Below the pieces are notes generated by a model. That model was not told the origin of the DNA, ran no database searches, and saw nothing but the letters and a program-made list of their open reading frames with translations. From Bacteroides sp. CAG:1076 (GTDB lineage Bacteria > Bacteroidota > Bacteroidia > Bacteroidales > Bacteroidaceae), in contig HF993175.1 of NCBI GenBank assembly GCA_000436795.1, positions 1 to 11,146 of the forward strand: 11,146 nucleotides of DNA, written 5' to 3'. This document shows positions 7,173-11,146 of the stretch, piece after piece. The position numbers and the translations under genes are program-made. Positions within the stretch are counted from its first letter, which is position 1. Every line of letters begins with the position of its first letter.

Positions 7173-7874
7173 TTATTTCTTCAAATCAAATAAATATGTC
7201 AGTCGTCCGGCAATATATGAGTGTGCCGAACGTGAGAACGGGTCTTTCTTGGTGCTATGATAGAAGTCGCTCAGACCGAAATAGTATCGTGCTTCGATCA
7301 GGAAATTGCCGATTCCTGTACGGGTTTCTACACCTATGCCGCCTACTATTCCGTAATCGAACTTTACTTCTGCCATTTTTCCATATTGCCAGATTACACC
7401 GTTAGGGCGTTCATTAGGATGAAATGCTTCACTTTTCTTTTCATTTTCACTCAGCAGAAAACCGAATTGCGGTCCCAGATTGAGCACGAATCGTGCACCG
7501 TGTCCCTTGTCTTTACCGAAAGCAAGATGTGCCATTAAGGGAACTTCCACATAATTCATGGTGCGTTGATAAGTATCTTCTGTTCCGTCATCAATATTTT
7601 CTTTCCATCCTCTCTGTGAGAAGTTGATTTCTCCCTGTATACCGCAGAACATTTTAAAATAGCGTTCTGAGATATATCTCACAGTAAGTCCGAAAGAGGG
7701 AGTGAGGAATGTCTTTTGCTTGATGCTTGGATCAAAACTGACTGAACTAAGATTTACGCCGCCATTCACACCAATGGCCAGATTATGACGCTGGTCTTGC
7801 AGCTGGGCGTGCACGGGCAGTCCAACCGACAAACATAATAAGCTAAATAATGCAATAATAGATTGCTTTTTCAT
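7173..7874 (-). CDS. Outer-membrane beta-barrel protein (PorT-like)
   Basis: This predicted outer-membrane protein has 233 residues. I chose the ATG at 7874 because it opens a classical signal peptide (MKKQSIIALFSLLCLSVG, cleavage after HA-Q at about 23/24). The in-frame ATG at 7895 would add seven residues before the basic start and overlap the upstream gene. The mature part alternates polar and hydrophobic residues in strands typical of an eight-stranded barrel: NLAIGVNGGVNLSSV, PSFGLTVRYIS, GIQGEINFSQRGW, NYVEVPLMAHLAF, ARFVLNLGPQFGFLL, DYGIVGGIGVETR, GNFLIEARYYFGLSDF and a final YIAGRLTYLFDL. The motif GWKENI...YVEVPL is common in Bacteroidetes PorT/OMP_b-brl_2-type proteins. The specific role is unknown. 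It begins seven bases after the LysM/PBP1 gene, so the two envelope proteins are probably made together. Confidence 0.85.
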   Translation of the reverse strand: MKKQSIIALFSLLCLSVGLPVHAQLQDQRHNLAIGVNGGVNLSSVSFDPSIKQKTFLTPSFGLTVRYISERYFKMFCGIQGEINFSQRGWKENIDDGTEDTYQRTMNYVEVPLMAHLAFGKDKGHGARFVLNLGPQFGFLLSENEKKSEAFHPNERPNGVIWQYGKMAEVKFDYGIVGGIGVETRTGIGNFLIEARYYFGLSDFYHSTKKDPFSRSAHSYIAGRLTYLFDLKK

Positions 7875-7881
7875 GTAGTTG

Positions 7882-9660
7882 TTATTCAAAATCAAGTTTT
7901 ATCAGTTCGTAATCTTTGGTAAAGTGTACGAAGAATACTTTCCGGTTGATGAATCCTCCCCAGTTGTTGACACGTTCAAAACAGAAGCCTGTTTGTATCG
8001 GAGTAACTTGTACACGATCCAGGTTTTCTTCCAGTTTGTTGCCTTGCTGTGCCAGCCCTTTCAGGAAGAAATATCCTATGTCGAATCCTAACATTCCGTA
8101 TTTAGGATATGTATTCGACATATCTTTACTGTACCAGCGTCGGTATGCATGAGTGAAGTTGATGGCAGCAGGGAACAGGTTGTTGGTGTAAAACGATGAA
8201 TAGAAGTATGTATCCAGTTCGTAAAAGTTAGCCAGAAAATCCTGTGTATAGGTCTGCCATTCCGGATAGCCGAACAGATGCATGTTAAAGGCCGGGTGTT
8301 CGCGGCGGACAAGCATGAGATGAGGCAGCAGGCGTGTCAGTGCTGTATTTCGTCCTGAGGTAGGAATGAATATATTTTCCCGTAGCGTATCCATAGCTGC
8401 AATGACTCGGTCCGGATCAATGTCGCTGCCCAGTTGTATATGACTAAACTTGACATTGTTGTCTTTCAGCTCGTTTTTCATGCCTTTGATGAACTCTGCT
8501 TTTTCTTTATCTCCGCTGCCGTCGTCAAGGAAGATGACATTGGTCTTTCCAAACTTGCGGATAAAGTGTTCGTATACCTTTGAGTATAGGTAAGATTGTG
8601 GTGTGTTCACCTGATAGATATTGGGGTTCTTGAAAACCTGATCAACTTTGGGGGAGAAAGGAACGACCAGACGGATATTGTTCTTCTCGGCAAATGAGGC
8701 TACAGGAGCTATTGATGACTGCCGTGCCGGTCCGAAAATGATGTCCATGTCCTTGAGCTTACTTTGAGACAGGATGGCATTTGTTCCGATTGTTGTCCCT
8801 TTTGTATCGTATGTATAAATATCAGCAGATACTCCCTGGTGTTTCAGGCTGTCTACTGCCATGAGGAATCCCTCATAGAATTCTACCATACGTGACTGTT
8901 CGTCCTGATTGCCGGAAGAGAAGGGCAGCATGACTCCTACTTTTATGGTCTTTATCTGCTTTTTGCTGGTGGAGCTTTCCTTAAAGAGTTCCTCATTGCT
9001 GGGAGTAGTTTGGACCGACGGAGTGTTGTTTGCCGGTTCTTGCGACTGGGAATAAGGGATGAAAAGGAAACTTCCTTTCTTCAGTTTTCCGTTTCTCAAC
9101 TCCGGATTAGCGGCGATAAGTTCTTCTTGAGTGATACCATATTGCTGGCTGATGCTGAAGATAGTTTCTTTTCTTTCAACTTTGTGCATGTCTCTCCACT
9201 CATTTTTCTTGGTCGAAGGCTCCGGCTGTACGGTTTGTACCGGCTGGGCTGTACTATTATCTTGAGCAGGGATGACAATAACCTGACCGATACGGAAGTT
9301 TGCTGCACTTAATCCCGGATTAGCTTTACAGATAGCCTGGGCACTGACTTTATACTTTACAGTCAGTTGATAGAGTGTTTCACCAGCTTGGATGGTATGA
9401 AATTGCTGTCCACTTTCGTTGCTGTAATGCGTTTGTGGTATTTTCAGTGCTTCTCCGGCACGTATCTGTTCACGGCTTCCCGGGTTCAGACGCACGATGT
9501 CATCGACGGAAACATTATACATGCTGGCAATAGAATACAAGCTTTGTCCTTTGGTTACGGTATGTAAAAAATATCCGGTTCCGGTCTGTGCCGATACCGT
9601 TGCTTCCAGACAGCTGGCGGAAAGAGCCAGCGAAAGGCAGATGATATGGATAAACTTCAT
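7882..9660 (-). CDS. LysM-repeat protein fused to a type-1 periplasmic-binding domain
   Basis: This is an exported protein of 592 residues. Residues 1-24 form a signal peptide, probably cleaved at VSA-Q (24/25). A Cys at 17 follows SAS, a poor lipobox, so a lipoprotein is less likely. Three LysM domains, which bind N-acetylglucosamine polymers such as peptidoglycan, lie at about 31-75 (HTVTKGQSLYSIA), 87-131 (HTIQAGETLYQLT) and 158-202 (HKVERKETIFSIS), each ending in an IP motif. A Gln/Pro/Thr linker (203-237) leads to a C-terminal domain of about 355 residues that opens with IKVGVMLPFSSGNQDE and continues with DIIFGPARQSSIAPVASFAEKNNIRLVVPFS. This pattern is that of a type-1 periplasmic-binding (leucine/amino-acid-binding-like) fold. 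No ABC permease or ATPase gene lies within the window, so transport is not supported by context. A role in sensing or organising the cell wall is an inference. The likely promoter is just upstream. Confidence 0.9.
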   Translation of the reverse strand: MKFIHIICLSLALSASCLEATVSAQTGTGYFLHTVTKGQSLYSIASMYNVSVDDIVRLNPGSREQIRAGEALKIPQTHYSNESGQQFHTIQAGETLYQLTVKYKVSAQAICKANPGLSAANFRIGQVIVIPAQDNSTAQPVQTVQPEPSTKKNEWRDMHKVERKETIFSISQQYGITQEELIAANPELRNGKLKKGSFLFIPYSQSQEPANNTPSVQTTPSNEELFKESSTSKKQIKTIKVGVMLPFSSGNQDEQSRMVEFYEGFLMAVDSLKHQGVSADIYTYDTKGTTIGTNAILSQSKLKDMDIIFGPARQSSIAPVASFAEKNNIRLVVPFSPKVDQVFKNPNIYQVNTPQSYLYSKVYEHFIRKFGKTNVIFLDDGSGDKEKAEFIKGMKNELKDNNVKFSHIQLGSDIDPDRVIAAMDTLRENIFIPTSGRNTALTRLLPHLMLVRREHPAFNMHLFGYPEWQTYTQDFLANFYELDTYFYSSFYTNNLFPAAINFTHAYRRWYSKDMSNTYPKYGMLGFDIGYFFLKGLAQQGNKLEENLDRVQVTPIQTGFCFERVNNWGGFINRKVFFVHFTKDYELIKLDFE

Positions 9661-9683
9661 TTTCGATTGTATTTGTTGAGTGG

Positions 9684-9716
9684 CAAAAGTACAAAAAAAA
9701 GCATTATCTTTGCAAA
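9684..9716 (-). promoter_or_regulatory. Bacteroides-type promoter for the minus-strand envelope/repair cluster
   Basis: Read on the minus strand, TACTTTTG (9691-9684) matches the Bacteroides -7 consensus TAnnTTTG at all fixed positions, and TTTG (9716-9713) lies 21 bases upstream as a -33 element. The predicted transcript would begin near 9678 and give a leader of about 18 bases before the ATG at 9660. No comparable match was seen in the gaps further downstream in the cluster, so this may drive all five genes. Confidence 0.6.
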
Positions 9717-9720
9717 GATA
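9705..9720. promoter_or_regulatory. Perfect 16-base palindrome holding the uvrA -7 element
   Basis: TATCTTTGCAAAGATA is identical to its reverse complement. The left half, TATCTTTG (9705-9712), is a full match to the plus-strand -7 consensus TAnnTTTG and is well placed for uvrA. The right half presents the same motif on the minus strand and also supplies the TTTG -33 element for the opposite promoter. No convincing -33 element lies at the usual distance for uvrA (the nearest TTG is 26 bases upstream). The last base is the A of the first possible uvrA ATG. Confidence 0.55.
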
Positions 9721-11146
9721 TGATTGATTTTAAGGATATGGAAGACGGAAAAGAAACGATTAGTATACAAGGAGCACGTGTACATAATCTGAAAAATATA
9801 GATGTGGAGATTCCACGTGACAGTCTGACGGTTATAACCGGATTGAGTGGAAGCGGAAAATCCTCATTGGCTTTCGATACGATTTTTGCCGAAGGACAAA
9901 GACGGTATATTGAAACATTCTCGGCTTATGCCCGAAATTTTCTGGGAGGAATGGAACGGCCGGATGTGGATAAAATAACAGGTCTGAGTCCTGTTATCTC
10001 CATAGAACAGAAAACAACCAATAAAAATCCTCGATCTACCGTAGGAACTACGACCGAAATTTATGATTATCTGCGTTTGCTGTTTGCACGTGCCGGTACT
10101 GCTTACTCGTATATCTCGGGTGAGAAGATGGTAAAATATACGGAAGAACAGATTCTCGACTTGATTCATCGGGATTATAAGGGGAAGCGTATTTATATTC
10201 TGGCACCTCTGGTGCGTACCCGTAAAGGACATTACAAGGAGCTCTTTGAACAAATCCGCAAGAAGGGATATCTGTATGTGCGGGTGGATGGCGAAGTGAA
10301 AGAGATTGTTCACGGCATGAAGTTGGACCGATATAAGAATCACGACATTGAAGTGGTGATTGATAAAACGGTAGTTACTGAGAAAGAGGAGAAGCGTCTG
10401 AAGCAGAGTGTGACGACTGCCATGCAGCAGGGCGACGGATTACTGATGATTCTTGACGCCCAGACAGAAAGTGTCCGCCATTACAGCAAGCGACTGATGT
10501 GTCCGGTTACGGGCATCTCTTACCGGGAACCTGCTCCGCATAACTTTTCTTTTAACTCTCCGCAAGGAGCTTGTCCGCGCTGCAAGGGCTTGGGATATGT
10601 CAATCTGATTGATGTTGACAAGGTTATTCCGGATCGTTCTCTTTCCATTTACGAGGGGGCTGTTGCACCACTTGGTAAATATAAGAATGTGATGATATTC
10701 TGGCAGATAGAAGCGTTGCTCGAAAAATATGAAGCGACTCTCAAGACTCCGGTATCAGAACTGCCGGAAGATGCTATCAATGAAATCCTGTACGGGGCAG
10801 ACGAGCGTCTGAAAATCAAGAGTTCGCTGATACATGCTTCGTCGGATTACTTCGTCACTTACGAAGGTATCGTGAAATACATTCAGATGATGCAGGAGAA
10901 AGATGCTTCGGCTACAGCGCAGAAGTGGGCCGACCAGTTCGCAAAAACGGATGTCTGTCCTGAATGTAAAGGTGCACGCTTGAATAAAGAGGCTCTTCAT
11001 TTCCGTATTCACGACAAGAATATCTATCAGCTTTCTACCATGGATATCAGTGAACTCTACGAATGGCTGGCACATGTAGAAGAGCATTTGGATAACAAAC
11101 AGCGTATCATTGCAACGGAAATATTAAAGGAAATACGCACACGTCT
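9720..11146 (+). CDS. uvrA: Excinuclease ABC subunit A (N-terminal half, truncated by window end)
   Basis: UvrA is the damage-recognition ATPase of nucleotide excision repair and loads UvrB at lesions. The frame is open from 9720 to the window end, giving 475 codons of roughly 940. Visible features, numbered from the ATG at 9720: Walker [10 protein letters not shown] at 41-49; the UvrA hallmark [21 protein letters not shown] just after it; the Q-loop region [29 protein letters not shown]; the first zinc module with C261 and C285-P-R-C288, where the usual second Cys is Thr264; [17 protein letters not shown]; and [14 protein letters not shown] from Cys413. A second in-frame ATG at 9738 is the better start if the -7 element at 9705-9712 is used, because 9720 would then be at or next to the transcription start. 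The gene is divergent from the LysM/PBP1 gene. Bacteroidetes often carry more than one uvrA, and this one has the canonical sequence. Confidence 0.95.
   Translation, partial: MIDFKDMEDGKETISIQGARVHNLKNIDVEIPRDSLTVITGLSGSGKSSLAFDTIFAEGQRRYIETFSAYARNFLGGMERPDVDKITGLSPVISIEQKTTNKNPRSTVGTTTEIYDYLRLLFARAGTAYSYISGEKMVKYTEEQILDLIHRDYKGKRIYILAPLVRTRKGHYKELFEQIRKKGYLYVRVDGEVKEIVHGMKLDRYKNHDIEVVIDKTVVTEKEEKRLKQSVTTAMQQGDGLLMILDAQTESVRHYSKRLMCPVTGISYREPAPHNFSFNSPQGACPRCKGLGYVNLIDVDKVIPDRSLSIYEGAVAPLGKYKNVMIFWQIEALLEKYEATLKTPVSELPEDAINEILYGADERLKIKSSLIHASSDYFVTYEGIVKYIQMMQEKDASATAQKWADQFAKTDVCPECKGARLNKEALHFRIHDKNIYQLSTMDISELYEWLAHVEEHLDNKQRIIATEILKEIRTR

Noticed and set aside
7875..7895. Upstream ATG at 7895 for the beta-barrel protein
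   Set aside because: It would place MILNNNY before the basic residues of a standard signal peptide and overlap the previous gene. The ATG at 7874 gives a normal signal sequence.
9864..10343. Minus-strand open frame of 159 codons opposite uvrA
   Set aside because: It is antisense to the conserved UvrA ATPase region, and its protein has no recognisable features.
1..11146. CRISPR array, tRNA/rRNA genes, insertion sequences, phage or toxin-antitoxin genes
   Set aside because: No spaced repeat array, transposase or integrase motifs, terminal inverted repeats or RNA-gene signatures were recognised by reading. All large spaces are filled by identifiable chromosomal genes.

Overview
The window looks like an ordinary stretch of chromosome from a gut-type Bacteroidota, most likely a Bacteroidales member such as Bacteroides, Phocaeicola or Parabacteroides. 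The grounds are a PorT-like outer-membrane barrel, a Bacteroidetes-style AraC regulator, a UvrA in the style I associate with this group, and matches to the Bacteroides promoter -7 consensus TAnnTTTG. Most genes lack a clear Shine-Dalgarno site. I see no insertion sequence, phage gene, tRNA, rRNA or CRISPR array. About 95% of the window is coding and no gene-free stretch exceeds 300 bases.

Layout. (1) Positions 1-4205, plus strand: the 3' end of sbcD overlaps a complete long sbcC by ATGA. Together they encode the SbcCD (Mre11/Rad50-type) nuclease. (2) 4206-4435: a 230-base intergenic region with two tandem 21-base repeats, each built on the palindrome TTTGTACAAA, upstream of an AraC-family regulator gene (4436-5329, plus). 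(3) 5330-5406: a short convergent gap with a possible weak hairpin. (4) 5407-9660, minus strand: five co-directional genes, read from 9660 downward. They encode a three-LysM/periplasmic-binding-protein fusion, an outer-membrane beta-barrel protein, an ExoIII/ExoA-type AP endonuclease, a DgkA-type lipid kinase and a PAP2 lipid phosphatase. The joints are tight (7, about 60 and 13 bases, then an ATGA overlap), so one transcript is plausible. (5) 9661-9719: a compact divergent promoter region with a perfect 16-base palindrome. (6) 9720 to the window end, plus strand: the first half of uvrA.

How the genes fit together. Three loci concern DNA repair: sbcCD for DNA ends and hairpins, the AP endonuclease for base excision, and uvrA for nucleotide excision. 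The rest of the minus-strand cluster is envelope biology: a peptidoglycan-binding periplasmic protein, an outer-membrane barrel, and an opposing lipid kinase/phosphatase pair. I did not find a convincing new defence or mobile system. The observations most worth following are the operator-like repeat before the AraC gene, the shared palindromic promoter at uvrA, the LysM/PBP1 fusion with no transporter genes beside it, the translationally coupled dgkA/PAP2 pair, and a UvrA zinc site lacking one usual cysteine.
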